Shown: in pieces, positions 1-11,362 of the stretch
Position numbering within the stretch: position 1 is the first letter of the stretch
Layout of the letters: each line of letters starts with the position of its first letter
NCBI GenBank assembly: GCA_946902985.2
Contig: OX336393.1
Span: forward strand, 360,264,779 to 360,328,778
Source of the DNA: Meconema thalassinum
Taxonomy: Eukaryota > Arthropoda > Insecta > Orthoptera > Tettigoniidae
Length of the DNA stretch: 64,000 bases
Direction of reading: 5' to 3'
Made by a program: the position numbers and the translations under genes
Notes under the pieces: generated by a model
Seen by the model: the letters and a program-made list of their open reading frames with translations, nothing else
What the model was told of the DNA's origin: nothing
Databases searched by the model: none

Positions 1-793
1 TTAATTTGGTTCCGTGATAACCTTCTAGCCGTTTGCAAACTTTCACACTAATGTAATTAATGGAATTGAAGGAAGATTGTAGTTTTACGTGACCGTGAAT
101 CTAGTGATTATGAGCCACGGGACCTCCTTTTAACGTGGAATCCGAACCACAGGACATGGCATTTCACTTCGAAAATCTCACATGCATTGACCGGGAATCG
201 AACCCGGGCCGCCTTGGTGAGAGGCATACAGCTAGACCGCTGAGCCACCATGCCCCTAATTAATGGAATTGCATTGCGTCTTACAGCAATAGATGGACTT
301 CTGAGAATCTGTTGCCATGGTTACTGGCTTGCATTTGTTCATTAGTTTATTAAATGAAATTAGTTTTCTGGGAATATCTCAAAAACGGTTGGTCTTAGGG
401 CCTTAAAATGTGGTTTTCGGGTACCCGAGTTTTGTCTCTCACATTGAGGGGCTGAAAGTGAGCTTTGTCTCGTCCTTCTACGCCTATTTCAGCATGTATT
501 TTCAGGGGGTAGGCCCCCTTTTATGAGGAGTACGGAGAAGAGTTATATCAATGATAAGTGTCGTGCCTCTGATGGATATCTGTACCAAATTTTACGTTGA
601 TACACCCAGCCATTCTCGAGTTATAAGGGAACAAATTTGTCCACAGACGAACAAACAAACAGGCAGACAGACAGACAGACGAAAAAAATATTTCGCGCGC
701 ATCCTTCAAAAACAGTCTGAAACGCGTAAACAACTCAATTTTCCGTAGAAATTCAGAGAAAAACAGACAAATTTCATTTTTATATAGAGAGAG
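1..793 (+). mobile_element. Family D2 repeat copy, split by a SINE
   Basis: This non-coding repeat is cut off by the window start. It recurs at about 36,850-38,170 with the same order of landmarks: TGGTTCCGTGA, the text GCCGTTTGCAAACTTTCACA, GGCATTGCGTCTTACAG, CGAGTTTTGTTTCTCAC, a GACA-type microsatellite (here 660-680) and the terminal string TTCATTTTTATATAGAGAG (ends near 793). A GACA microsatellite followed by a T/A-rich terminus is typical of HINE/mini-me-like insect repeats, so a non-autonomous Helitron-like origin is likely but inferred. A SINE occupies 69-256; the uninterrupted version of this stretch is visible at 37,185-37,210 and 37,680-37,710. No protein is encoded; the short ORFs here are chance. 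Confidence 0.6.
69..256 (-). mobile_element. tRNA-derived SINE with perfect 15-bp target duplication
   Basis: Read on the minus strand, the element begins with a tRNA-like head (about 256-190) carrying an A box (TGGCTCAGCGG) and a B box (GGTTCGATTCC), the internal RNA polymerase III promoter elements. The remaining 120 bp is unrelated to tRNA. It is flanked by the identical direct repeat TAATTAATGGAATTG at 54-68 and 257-271, as expected for LINE-mediated retroposition. The same D2 repeat occurs without this insertion elsewhere in the window, giving empty-site support. The 188-bp length is within the usual SINE range. There is no poly-A tail; the 3' end reads ...CTTCC(TT). Confidence 0.9.
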
Positions 794-794
794 A

Positions 795-1378
795 TATACT
801 GCACCGGTCGGTGATGACCGTGTTTTATTGCACAAATTTAGGTTTCACTCGCTAACCGTTGTATATATACGAAAAGTGATAAGGACCTTTCGGATAGAAA
901 ATTAAATGTTAAAGCTCATGTATGCCATCAAAAGTTTGCTATTTCTTAGCGTTCTCTTTTTATTTGAAATGGAATTATGAAATTTTGAAACCAAAGGGTG
1001 TAGTGACGTCACAAATGTCGATTTTACTCGGTAACCGTTGGAGATACGCGAAAAGTGATAAGGACCTTTTGGATAGAAAATTAAATTTCAAAGGTCATTT
1101 GTGGCATCAAAAGTTTGCTATTTCCTACCGTTATCTTTTTATTTGACATGGAAATATGAAATTTTGAAACCAAAGGGTGTAGTGACGTCACTAAAATGCT
1201 CGCCATTTTTTAATAGTGCAAAATTTCGAAATCAAAAGCATCCTATATGTAAACCTGGTATTTCAGCTACATCCATGCAAAATTTAATTTAAATCGGACC
1301 AGTGGTTCTTGCGTTATTAGGTAACAGACAGACAGACAGAAAGACAGACACACACCATCTCATTTTTATATATTAGTA
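795..1378 (+). mobile_element. Family E repeat copy
   Basis: A non-coding repeat with an internal tandem duplication: the block around AAAGTTTGCTATTTC, TTTTATTTGA and CAAAGGGTGTAGTGACGTCAC occurs at about 920-1,010 and again at 1,100-1,195. The copy ends in a CAGA/GACA microsatellite (1,322-1,352) and CATTTTTATATATTAG. A second copy lies on the other strand at 57,138-57,645, where the opposite terminus is also preserved (CCCGTGCTTCGCTACGCG). That terminus style is common in non-autonomous insect Helitron-like repeats, so I treat E as the same broad class. Confidence 0.6.
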
Positions 1379-1381
1379 TGA

Positions 1382-1551
1382 TTAGCCTGTGCTTGAGGGC
1401 AAAAGGGCCGAAATCAGAAGAATGAGAAAGACTATCGAAAATTCATGTAGCCAGCGGTTCCTTCTGGGTCCTAAACTATGTCTATGCAAAATATGGTTGA
1501 GATTGGTGGAACGGTGTAGATTTGTATACGGAACCAACCCACATACATACA

Positions 1552-1583
<32 letters not shown>

Positions 1584-1605
1584 GACTTTCACTTTTATAT
1601 ATTAG
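1382..1605 (+). mobile_element. Family G repeat copy with ATAC microsatellite
   Basis: A short non-coding repeat containing GCTTGAGGGCAAAAGGGCCG, CAGCGGTTCCTTCTGGG, GGTTGAGATTGGTGGAACGG and a (CATA)n tract at about 1,543-1,580, ending CACTTTTATATATTAG. A reverse-oriented copy with the same landmarks is at 52,305-52,513, directly beside the Tc1 transposon. The ORFs that cross it are made of microsatellite and repeat sequence and are not genes. Confidence 0.6.
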
Positions 1606-2384
1606 ATGGAATATTGGTTTTCACGGCCAAGAAATTAAACTTCATCACATCTTCTAGGCTTAGACCGCATCTCTTGAGGAGTTTTGCCAAGTTACACAAT
1701 GCCAGGCTCATCAGAAAGTTCTTGGTGCACTCTGCCCAGAATGCCCAGTGAAAACCCGGAACAGACACAGCAAAAACCTAGAAGATTATCTAGGGAGTGC
1801 GATGAAAGCCAATATTCCATGATTTGGTACCATTATGGTGTCAATATACTGTATTTTGGCCTACATGTTCTCCAGATCTCACGCTCATCGAGTACGGAAT
1901 GTTTGGGGCAGTGGCTGTTGCATAAGAGGTTCCCAAACCGTAGAATTCAGCTGTGACCCTTCTTCAACTCCTTCCTCGTAACAAAACTCAAAGGTGATTA
2001 AGTATGACCGTTATTGGATCACATTATTACTACTGTTAATTATTGTGCAGTGCAACTTAGTTACAAATTATTTTATAGAGGAAATTAATTTTTATAATGT
2101 GTAGCCCGCAATCTCAATTAAAACGTTATGTCTAAACAACACTTTTGTTCAGAAAGGACGTTGGAATTTTTTTAACTCAATATTTTTCACAGTACTTTTA
2201 TGCACGAAATGTTTTCACACGCTGAAGAATTCTAGGATTTACGCTCTTGCTGAGAGCTAAACTCTAATCACTGCTTGCACCTAGCTGATTTCTTGGTTTG
2301 TTTTCAATCAACAATGAAGTTGAAAATCCCTGCTCCCTGCCCTGAAAGTTAATTTGCCACATTTTACATTTGCTGTGAAAATTA
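1606..2384. other. Unassigned AT-rich stretch
   Basis: No convincing coding region, RNA gene or recognised repeat end. Two short ORFs on the plus strand show no family resemblance. There may be old repeat sequence here too diverged to recognise. Confidence 0.5.
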
Positions 2385-3005
2385 CCGTATATCTCTGCAT
2401 AATATAAAACTAAGTCCGCGATTCTTGGATGTAACAGGTAATCCCGAGAACCCCTGGATGGATTTTAATGCTGTTTTCACCATTCTGTAAAGGATTACTC
2501 GAGAAAGTTTTCTGTAGAAAAACATTCATTTATGACCAAAGGATGCCGATCAGTAACGATTTCAGAGATTCGAGTCGAAGAAATACCTGCCGTCCGTATG
2601 CTCTTTAAGTTTACGCTCGGTAAACCGCTGAAAATATCTATAGTTCACTATGAGTGTAAAAATTGTTCAGCATGACAAGTTCTACAAAAATAAAGTTCGG
2701 GATAGCATATCTCTATCTCTAATACATCGCCAACTATAAGTGATTTTACGTTTTTATTTCTTCCACAATCTCCATTCAGTGGAAATTTAAATTGCTAGTT
2801 TCGGAGCGAGTTTATGAGCTAGCGAGCGAGCCTATCACCCCAGCTTCGGCCAGCATTAAACTGTCGAGTCGTGTCGAGTTAAGACTCCAGAGAAGAGTAT
2901 GTGTGTTTGGAGTTTCGCTGTTCACCACGGCTTTTCTGAATTGTGTCTGGGACCTGACGTCCGTGCGCCAATTAAGATTACGCTGGTTAAACCGTTAATG
3001 ATACC
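2385..3005 (+). repeat. Family F diverged repeat copy
   Basis: Landmarks such as CCTATCACCCCAGCTTCGGC, AAATTTAAATTGCTAG, GGACCTGACGTCCGTGCGCC and CACCATTCTGTAAAGGATT recur on the opposite strand at 25,235-25,800 in the same relative order. The two copies differ substantially, so this is an old family. It is non-coding. Its class is unknown; the left flank of the second copy carries a motif (CCCGTGCTGCTCCGCAGC) of the kind found at ends of Helitron-like repeats. Confidence 0.6.
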
Positions 3006-3422
3006 GGGTGAAGCCAGGGTGGGTCTGTCATATTCTAATTATTATTATTTTTAATATATTTTGTTTCAACAGTTGATAGTCATCGGCACAATTCTCGTTC
3101 AACGCACATCGCTTTTTAAATCACCATTGATTGGTAACTTTTTAAATGTACTGCCGAACCCCCTTGTCCCACGGAAGAGCTTATATATTTTTAAATTCCA
3201 AGAATAAGCCATCGTGGTCCATCGTGTAATGTAATTATCTTAGCAATTTACTGAAAAAGAATTAATGTAATGTGCCCGTTTCATGCAAACATGGATCTTT
3301 GATATTATTAAAACGTAAATTCTATAGTTGGGAAACTCTGTTCGATATGATTCTTCGAACGTCAAATTTGTTTTCCTGAAAAATTATGCTGATATGTCCT
3401 AGAAATGTTTACCATGGATATG
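3006..3422. other. Unassigned AT-rich stretch
   Basis: I see no coding region, RNA gene or repeat boundary here. Confidence 0.4.
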
Positions 3423-3483
3423 TTATTTGGGCTGGATAAAGCCCAAATTTGCGTGATTCAAATTGAATGTGTGACAGTCTACC

Positions 3484-3800
3484 GTGCACCTTGCCCCTAA
3501 GTGGGTGTGTGCAGATGCTATCCGCATCTCATTCCTGCCTCTGCCAGGCGAGCAAAAGAATGCGTACGACACAATTTCTATCATTCTTGGAGGCAATATA
3601 AATATCGATGTGAGAAGTACTACAGGCAAAAGACTCTCGTTTATGCGCTTTAGAATTACTATTGAGATGAATAATAACCCAGCCATTTCGACGACAAGAA
3701 ATAGGCATCCGCCGACGCCGTGTTTAGCCGATTTCTTATCCATTTGAGGACTCGAGAGTACATTTTATGCTTCTCTTATCATTGGCCTATACTGAGTATC
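3484..3800 (+). pseudogene. LINE endonuclease (EEP domain) remnant, frameshifted
   Basis: The translated plus strand resembles the end of the exonuclease-endonuclease-phosphatase domain of non-LTR retrotransposon ORF2 proteins, which nicks target DNA for target-primed reverse transcription. The visible core is ILGGNINIDV...GKRLSFM..., then MNNNPAISTTRNR, corresponding to the family pattern GDFN(V/I)D...NNP..STTR. The catalytic Asp of GDFN is Asn here. After the TTRNR motif the match continues in another frame (ADAVFSRFL), so there is a frameshift near 3,710, and the stop at 3,745 is an artefact of the break. No reverse-transcriptase part follows; a family A element starts at 3,859. It is dead, and its clade cannot be assigned from so little. 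Confidence 0.6.
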
Positions 3801-4016
3801 ATGCCTTAGCTCTTCTTCCCTTGCTCTAGATTTGTGCTTGTCCTTGTAACTCAATGTAAACAAGTAGTTCCGTGAAGAACTATACAGTCTATTTCCATAT
3901 ATCCTACTCATGTTAATTGCCTCTATCAACATACAAAATTAAAGTTAGAAGGTTGTGATAGATTCGTAGATATTGCGAACCGTCTAAATATTTCAGATGG
4001 TCGCCAGGTTGGACTT

Positions 4017-5032
4017 TTAGCCTATTTTCAATTTTGATAAAATAGGCTTATGAGATCACCTTTTGTCCGTGTGTGTGTGTGTGCGTGTGTGTGTGTGTGT
4101 ATGAGGAGTGTGTGTGTGTGTGTGTGTGTGTCCCTTATGAATTCTAAACGGCTGGAGCGATTTCCATGAAACTCGGTAAGTTCATAGCACTATTCCGGAC
4201 AGCCCCGACTGTGCCCTTCAAATTTTGTTAAGTCTCACCAATCCAACATGGCGGCTGTGCGAAATATTTCACCAGCATTCAATATCTCCAAAATTATTCC
4301 CGATATCACCCTGGAATCTTTTACGGTGATAAAGGTAACTACTAGAAGTTCACCTATGTGACTTTCGAAAAACTGGTAACTACAAAACCAACATGGCGGC
4401 CACGCGAATTTGCGACTTTTAAATAGACGTTTCTCGCGATTTAACCAACCAAACGCAATAAAACTTGGTACAGTATATGTTTATACACATTGTAATGCAC
4501 CGACATCTAACTTGGTTCAATTGTTTACATAACCAGAAGATGGCGGATGTGCGAAATATTTCACCGGCATTCTATATCTCTGAAACTATTAGCGGTATCA
4601 CCCTGAAATTTTGTACGGAGATAAAGGGCACTACTAGAAGTTCATATATATGACTTTCAAAAACTGGTTAACTACAAAACAAACATGGCGGCCAAGCGAA
4701 TTTGAAAACTTTAAATAGACCTTTCTCGCGTTTTAATATTCCAACCGCAATGAAATCTGGTACAGGAAATGTTTATACAAATTTTAATACACTGGTATCT
4801 AATTTAGTTCAATTGTTTACATGACCTCAAGATGGCGGCTTTGCTTATACATAACTCTAGGACCTACATATATAAAATCCAACATGGCGACCATCCGATA
4901 TATTTAATCGGTGCTCAATATCTACGAATCTATTACAGCAATCAAACTGAAATTGTGTATGTAGATAGAGGCAATTAACATAAGTAGGGTATATGAAAAT
5001 AGGCTGTATAGTTCTCCACGGAACCACTTGTT
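4017..5032 (-). mobile_element. Family A element A2 (short form) nested in A1
   Basis: It runs from TTAGCCTATTTTCAATTTTG (its 3' hairpin) to CCACTTGTT (its 5' end, with the GTTC/GAAC hairpin partly changed). Length is 1,016 bp, matching the short form also seen in A5. A GT microsatellite lies just inside the 3' end. The host A1 sequence resumes at 5,033 with TTATGTACTGTTACATGAAG, continuing what was broken at 4,016. Confidence 0.75.
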
Positions 5033-5148
5033 TATTTATGTACTGTTACATGAAGATTATTGTGTACATGTGGTATTCAAACTTCAATCGCATGATTAGA
5101 ACACAAGAAGTAAAAACGAGATTTAAAAAATTCACACAGCTGCCACTT

Positions 5149-6666
5149 TTAGCCTATTTTCAATTTTGAAAAAATTGGCTTATGAGATCACCTTTTGTCC
5201 GTGTGTGTGTGCGTGTGCGTGTGTGTGTGTGTGTGTGAGGTGTGTGTGTGTGTCCCCTAATAAAATCTAAACGGCTGGAGCGATTTCAATGAAACTCGGT
5301 AAGGTCATAGCACTATTCCCGGCGACCTCGACCGTGCCCTTCAAATTTTGTTACGTCACACCAATCCGACATGGCGGCTGTGCGAAATATTTCACTAGCA
5401 TTCAATATCTCCAAAACTATTACCGATATCGCCCTGAAATTGTGTACGGTGATAAAGGGCACTACTAGAAGTTCACCTATGAGACTTTCAAAAACCTGGT
5501 GACTACAAAACCAACATGGTGGTCAAGCGAAGTTGAGACTTTTAAATAGACTTTTCTCGCGATTTAACTATCCAAACGTAATGAAACTTGGTACTGCAAA
5601 TGTTTATACACATTGTAATGCACTGGAGTCTAATTTAGTTCAATTGTTTACATAACCTCAAAATGGCGTCTGTGCGAAATATTTCACTGACATTCTATAT
5701 CTCCGAAACTATTACAGATATCACCCTGCAATTTTGTACGGTGATAAAGGGTACTGATACAAGTGTACCTATGTACATTTCATAAACCTGTAAAGTACAA
5801 AACGAACATGGCGACCAAGCGAATTTGAAATATTTTAATATACTTTTCTTGTGATTTAACTCTCTGAGCGCAGTGAAATGTGGTACAGTAAATGATTTTG
5901 CAGATTGTAATGCACTGCCATCTAATTTCATTCAATTGTTTACATAACCTCAAGATGGCGGCTGTGCAAAATTTTAAAATTAAGTTTTTATTTCTTGTAT
6001 CGTAATCATGCGATCGAAGTGAAAGTTTGAATAATGAACCTAGGCAATAATTGTCCTTGAATGGTACATAACTATATGGCCTATACATATAACAATCCTA
6101 AATGGCGAGCTTCCGAAATATTTAGACGGTTCTCAATATCTATGAATCTTTTACAGCAACCAAACTGATTTTTTTAATGGTCATAGAGACTATGAACATA
6201 TGTTCACCTATAGGACTTTCATTAACCTGGAAAGCACAAATCCAACATGGCGGCGACGCGAAGTATAAATATTTAAATTGACGTTTCTCGCGAATTAACT
6301 ATCCGAGTGCCGTGAAACGTTGCACATTAAATGCTTATACAAATGTTGATCCACTGGCAACTAATTTATTTCATTTGTTTGCATAATCACAAGATGGCTG
6401 CTGTGCGTAAGTTTAAAATCTCGTTTTTACTTCTTGTGTTCTAATCATGCGATTGAAGTTTGAATACCACACGTACACAGTAATCTTAATGTAATAGTAC
6501 AAAAATAAAAATCCAACCTGGCGACCATCTGAAATATTTAGATGGTTCTCAATATCTACGAATCTGTTACAGCAATTAAACTGAAATTTTGTATGTTGAT
6601 AGAGGCTATTAACATGAGCAGGATATATGAAAATAGGCTGTATAGTTCTTCACGGAACTACTTGTT
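5149..6666 (-). mobile_element. Family A element A3 (full form) nested in A1
   Basis: Bounded by TTAGCCTATTTTCAATTTTG and GGAACTACTTGTT; 1,518 bp. A1 breaks off in CAGCTGCCACTTT and resumes with TGGTTATGAAAACAATTG, which together restore the consensus CAGCTGCCATCTTGTGGTTATG. The flanks fit insertion into a T-rich dinucleotide without a long target duplication, as reported for Helentron-type elements. Non-coding. Confidence 0.75.
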
Positions 6667-7875
6667 TGGTTATGAAAACAATTGAAATAAAATAGGTGCC
6701 AGTGGATTAACATTTGTATAAGCATTTAACGTGCTACGTTTCACTGCACTCGCATAGTTAAATCTCGAGAAACGTCCATTTAAATATTTCTATTTCGCGT
6801 CGCCGCCATGTTGGATTTGTGCTCACCAGGTTACTGAAAGTCCTATAGGTGAACATATGTTCATAGTCTCTATGAACATTTAAAAAAATCAGTTTGGTTG
6901 CTGTAAAAGATTCATAGATATTGAGAACCGTCTAAATATTTCGGAAGCTCGCCATTTAGGATTGTTATATGTATAGGCCATAGAGTTATGTACCATTCTA
7001 GGACAATTTTTGTCTTGGTCCATTATTCAAACTTTCACTTCGATCGCATGATTACGACACAAGAAATAAAAACTTAATTTTAAAATTTCGCACAGCCGCC
7101 ATCTTGAGGTTATGTAAACAATTGAGCTAAATTAGATGCCTGTGCATTACAATATGTATAATTATTTACTGTACCACATTTCTCTGCGCTCAGAGAGCTA
7201 AATCACGAGAAAAGTCTATTAAAATGTTTCAAATCCGCTTGGCCGCCATGTTTGTTTTTTTACTCTAAAGGTTTATGAAAGTTACATAGATAAACTTGTA
7301 CCAGTGCCCTTTATTAACGAACAAAATTTCAGGGTAATATCTGTAATTGTTTCAGAGATATGGAATGCCAGTGAAATAATTCGTACAGCCGCCATTTTGA
7401 GGTTATTTAAACAATTGAACTAAATTAGACACCAGTGCATTACAATGTGTATAAACATTTGCTGTACCAAGTTTCATTACGTTTGTAAGTTAAATCACGA
7501 GAAGAGTCTATTTAAAATCTCAATTTCGCATGCCCGCCATGTTGGTTTTATAGTTACCAGGTTTTTGAAAGTCTCATTGGCGAACTTCTAGTAGTGCCCT
7601 TTATCAGCGTACACAATTTCAGGGTGATATCGGTAATAGTTTCGGAGATACTGAATGCTGGTGAGAAATTTCGCACAGCCGCCATGTTGGATTCGTGAGA
7701 CACAATAAAATGTTAAGGGCACGGTCGAGGTTGCCCAGATTGGTGCTTTGATCTTACCGAGTTTCATTGAAATCGGTCCAGCCGTTTAGAAGTTATTAGG
7801 GGACACACACACACGCACAAGGACAAAAGGTGATCTCATAAGCCTTTTTTTTTTTCAAAAATGAAAATAGGCTAA

Positions 7876-8520
7876 TATTTTTCTCGGTGACCTTGCACTA
7901 GTATTTTTCATTGTTCATAGAAATTTATTTTTTGTGTTCTGTATATTATTTTAATATATTCTCATTCCCTTGAAAATTTGTTTCCGTTATTCAAAACTTG
8001 CTTATTAGTATTTTGTGTGATACTACTTTTAATAAACAACGAGCCAACCAGGCCGTCTACCTGCACGCGCAGGCCAAGTTACACTAGTACCACCTTTCGA
8101 CAGAGACTGGGAAGTGCAACCAAGTGTAATTCGCATTTTATCCGTTCAAATGAATTCTTATATCAATATTTACAATTGGGTTACCGGTGATCCCACTATA
8201 TGGTTCATGTCCTGAATGTTTCACAGTTTGGTAGAGTTAAGAGACTGTCCACTAAGTTTTTCAAATATAACAAACTCAACACAATCCTCATGCGAAGGTA
8301 ACTAAACACCCAATAACACCTGCAATGACACAATATTCATGTTCTCATTTTGTGTGACTAGTGCTGCTGCTCTGTGGTCAAATGATGAATTGCTGTGATG
8401 TGTTGGCTCTAGTCATGGCTGCTGTCCCAACCGTCCCAACAGCACAACGGAATCGTTAGGCACGCATGCGCAAAAGGCAGAGTTCATATTTACTGGCAAT
8501 AGACGTCGAAATTCTCGCTG
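7876..8520. other. Unassigned stretch, possibly the outer part of a hAT element
   Basis: No convincing gene. It lies beyond the stop of the hAT transposase remnant at 8,731-9,065 and may include its 3' flank, but I cannot identify a terminal inverted repeat. Confidence 0.35.
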
Positions 8521-8600
8521 AGTCAGACCATTCGAGGTGTGACAGTCAGACTTGTCGAGGTGTGAAAGTCAGACCCGTAGAGGTAGGACAGTCAGACGAG
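8521..8600. repeat. 23-bp tandem repeat, about 3.5 units
   Basis: Units start at 8,521, 8,544, 8,567 and (partial) 8,590, each beginning AGTCAGAC and containing GAGGTGTGA or a variant. Period 23 bp with a few substitutions. It sits between the hAT transposase remnant and its presumed outer end, where such elements often carry short repeated protein-binding motifs; that role is inference. Confidence 0.8.
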
Positions 8601-8730
8601 TATGCGTGCAACTCTCTGTTGTCATCTTTGAAAATGGGGATGGCCACAAAGAAAACATCATCTGGTCACTGAGAGGGTTCAAGAACCAATCACAGATCCA
8701 CACAAAAACCGAAGTTCAACTAACAACTTC

Positions 8731-9065
8731 AATGTGGAGGGTGAGCTTGAAGATTAGAAGCCAACTTAGGAATGTCTGGTTTAAGATTGCTGAGTCTCAA
8801 ACGAAGATTCTTTCCACTGTAAGGAGCCTATTCCGGTATTTATTCTTGAGATAAATAAGTGAAAATAATGCAGTCTCACACAAGTGTGAAGTAGTGAAAG
8901 GCAGTAAAATCTAACTGCTTTTTCAGCTATGTCTGCATAGTCTGCACGCCTATCAACCCAAAAGTTCACAAGAGCCATTTTTGAAAAAGCTTGCCTTAGT
9001 TCTGAATCACAATTCAATTCATCAAACTGCTCGTTATCTTTGGCCTTAAAGTCCCCCGGCAACAT
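8731..9065 (-). pseudogene. hAT transposase C-terminal (dimerisation) remnant
   Basis: On the minus strand, FWVDRRADYADIAEKAVRF is followed, after a one-base frameshift near 8,885, by CETALFSLIYLKNKYRNRL and then RLSNLKPDIPKLASNLQ with a stop at about 8,731. This order matches the hAT C-terminal dimerisation domain of ZBED5/SCAND3-like transposases (FW...YP.LA.KAL..L..., CE..FS.L..IK.KYRNRL, LRL.LS...P.I..L). Such enzymes cut and paste DNA as dimers or higher-order complexes. The frameshift and an in-frame stop show that it is dead. The N-terminal part is missing: a family A element starts at 9,091 and may have cut it. Confidence 0.7.
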
Positions 9066-9090
9066 ATCAATGTTATTATATTTTTAATTT

Positions 9091-10547
9091 TTAGCCTATT
9101 TTCATTTATGAAAAGATAGGCTTATGAGATCATCTTTTGTCCGTGTGTCCTAATAACCTGTAAACGGCTGGAGCGAACGTAATGACACTCCGTAAATCCA
9201 TAGCACTATTCCGGACAACCCCGACCGTGCCCTTCAAATTTTGTTACGTCTCACCAATCCAACATGACAGCTGTGCGAAATATTTCCCCAGCATTCAATA
9301 TCTCCGAAACTATTGCCGATATCACCCTGGAATATTTTACGGTGATAAAGGGAACTTCTAGAAGATCACCTATGTGACTTTTGAAAACCTGGTAACTACA
9401 AAACCAACATGGTGGCCAAGCGAAGTTGCAACTTTTAAATAGACGTTTCTTGCGATTTAACCAACTAAACGCAATGAAACTTGGTACAGTATATGTTTAT
9501 ACATATTGTAATGCACCAACATCTAACTTCGTTCAATTGTTTACATAACCTCAAGATGGCGGCTGTGCGAAATATTTCACTGGCATTCTATATCTCTGAA
9601 ACTATTAGAGGTATCACCCTGAAATTTAAAAAAAACCGGTTAACTAAAAACAAATATGACGGCCAAGCGAATTTCAAAATTTTAAATAGACCTTTCTTCA
9701 CGATTTAATGATCCAAACGCAATGAAACTTGGTACAAGAAATATTTACACACATTGTAATGCAATGGTAACTAATTTAGTTCAATTGTTTACATAACCTC
9801 AAGATGGCGGCTGAGAGAATTTTAAAATTAAGTTTTTATATCTTGTGTCGTAATCATGCGATGGAAGTGAAAGTTTGCATAATGAACCTACGCAATAATT
9901 TTCCTTTAATGGTACTTGACTCCATGGCCTATACAGTACATACAGTATAACAATCCAACATGGCGACCATCCGAAATATTTAGATGGATCTCAATATCTA
10001 CGAATCTATTACAGCAATCAAACTGAATATTTTTATGTTCATAGGGGCTATGGACATAAGTTCACCTATAGGACTTTCAATAACCTGGTGATCACAAATC
10101 CAACATGGCGGTGATGCGGAGTATAAATATTCACATGGTCGTTTCTCGTAATTTAACCATCCGAGTGAAGTGACACTTGGAACAGTAAATCATTATACAA
10201 ATGTTAATCCACTGGCATCTATTTTTTTTTTTTTTCAATTGTTTCCATACCCACAGGATGGCAACTGTGCGAAATGTTAAAATCTCGTTTTTACTTCTTG
10301 TGTCCTAATTAAACGATTGAAATTTGAATACTACGCGTACACAATAATCTTCATATAACAGTACATTACTCTAAGACCTACATATATAAAAATCCAACAT
10401 GGCGATCATCCGCAATATTTAGTAAGTTCTCAATATCTACGAATCAATTACAGCAATCAAACTGTAATTTGGTGTGTTGATTGAGGCAATTAACATAAGT
10501 AGGATATATGAAAATAGGCTGTATAATTCTTCACGGAACTACTTGTT
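9091..10547 (-). mobile_element. Family A element A4 (full form)
   Basis: Runs from TTAGCCTATTTTCATTTATG to GGAACTACTTGTT, 1,457 bp, with both terminal hairpins. Its microsatellite is almost absent (only CCGTGTGTCC), unlike other copies, so the tract length is not essential for family identity. It carries several AAGATGGCGGC-type motifs. Non-coding. Confidence 0.75.
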
Positions 10548-10689
10548 ATATTTTATATTTTAACTTCTTATATGTTTATATTTTTCGCAACGTATCAATT
10601 ATTTTTTTTCGTAACAACACCGCGTACCACTGCAGCAGTACGAGCGTACCACAAGTTTCGGAAACGATGATTTAGGCTACGTAAAGTGA

Positions 10690-11116
10690 GAAGAACAGTG
10701 GTCAAAGAACTGACCCCTGGGGTGCGCTACTTATTGCCAATTCGATGAGGAACCATCGAAGAAGACCACTCTCTGTAACCAACGAAACAGGTACGATTCA
10801 ACCAGGACAACTCATAGGCTACCACGATGAACTGATAGAGTGAAGCTTCACAAGGAGCAACTCATGGCTTACATAATCAAAGGCCTTACTGAGATCAAAG
10901 AGGATTAGGGTTGTTAGCTGTCTTCTTTCAACTGCTGAGCGCATATCGTCCGTGATATTTAAAAGCGTGGCAGTTGTGTTATGACCTTTCTTAAATCCGG
11001 ATTGATTATGATTTGGAACGTGGAACTCGGTAAAATATACTTATATTTGCTCATGAATTATTCTTTCCAGGACTTTGCTTGGTGCACAAAGTATGCTGAT
11101 AGACTTGAAGGCACTG
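10690..11116 (-). pseudogene. LINE reverse-transcriptase remnant (fingers/palm, motif A region)
   Basis: The minus strand reads ...SISILCAPSKVLERII, a stop, then NQSGFKKGHNTTATLLN, DDMRSAVERRQLTTLI and LFDLSKAFD, the reverse-transcriptase motif A region with the first catalytic Asp. This is the arrangement of Jockey/R1-type non-LTR retrotransposons (SKVLERI...QSGFRKGHST...LFDFSKAFD). Downstream, the expected RGVPQGSVLGP is degraded to RTPGVSSL. There is at least one in-frame stop (after HEQI) and no YADD box. It lies between A4 and A5, both of which may have truncated it. Confidence 0.75.
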
Positions 11117-11362
11117 CAAGACGCAGGGATTGACTGGTTTTATTATCACGTAGAAAATATCACCGTAGAAATCCAGAGCTCCTTTACAGTTGAGCCTTAC
11201 AAGTATTAGGATCAGCGGTTATGTAGACAGTAACAAATATCGGTAAAAGAAATTTACAACATGGCTCGACAACTTAAGCCAGTGGTTTGGGGTGACAAGA
11301 ATCGAACTGTTCAGAAGTGCTATGGACAAAAATCAGATCATGCTAATAATCGCCGACGTCCT

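Larger units (their letters stand above)
3859..7875 (+). mobile_element. Family A element A1 (HINE-like), host to two nested A elements
   Basis: A1 begins AACAAGTAGTTCCGTGAAG and ends GAAAATAGGCTAA. The 5' end forms a hairpin (TAGTTC-CGTGAA-GAACTA), followed by AGCCTATTTYC, whose inverse closes the 3' end; the 3' end is a second hairpin preceded by GATCTCATAAG and an AC microsatellite. Two further A elements interrupt it, at 4,017-5,032 and 5,149-6,666; removing them leaves about 1,483 bp, the usual full length. It is non-coding. Internally it is built of diverged modules, each with GCCGCCATSTTG and GTAAACAATTGAA. Subterminal inverted repeats plus a 3' hairpin resemble non-autonomous Helentron-type Helitrons; this class call is inference. 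Confidence 0.75.

Noticed and set aside
3423..3743. 106-codon minus-strand ORF overlapping the LINE endonuclease remnant
   Set aside because: The plus strand carries recognisable endonuclease motifs; the minus ORF is its shadow.
9481..9708. Similar ORFs beginning MVQYMFIHIVMH at 4,465, 9,481, 11,897 (-) and 22,336 (-), suggesting a conserved small protein
   Set aside because: They are the same stretch of family A translated in different copies. Reading frames end at different points, copies differ by frameshifts, and conservation is no better than in non-coding parts of the repeat.
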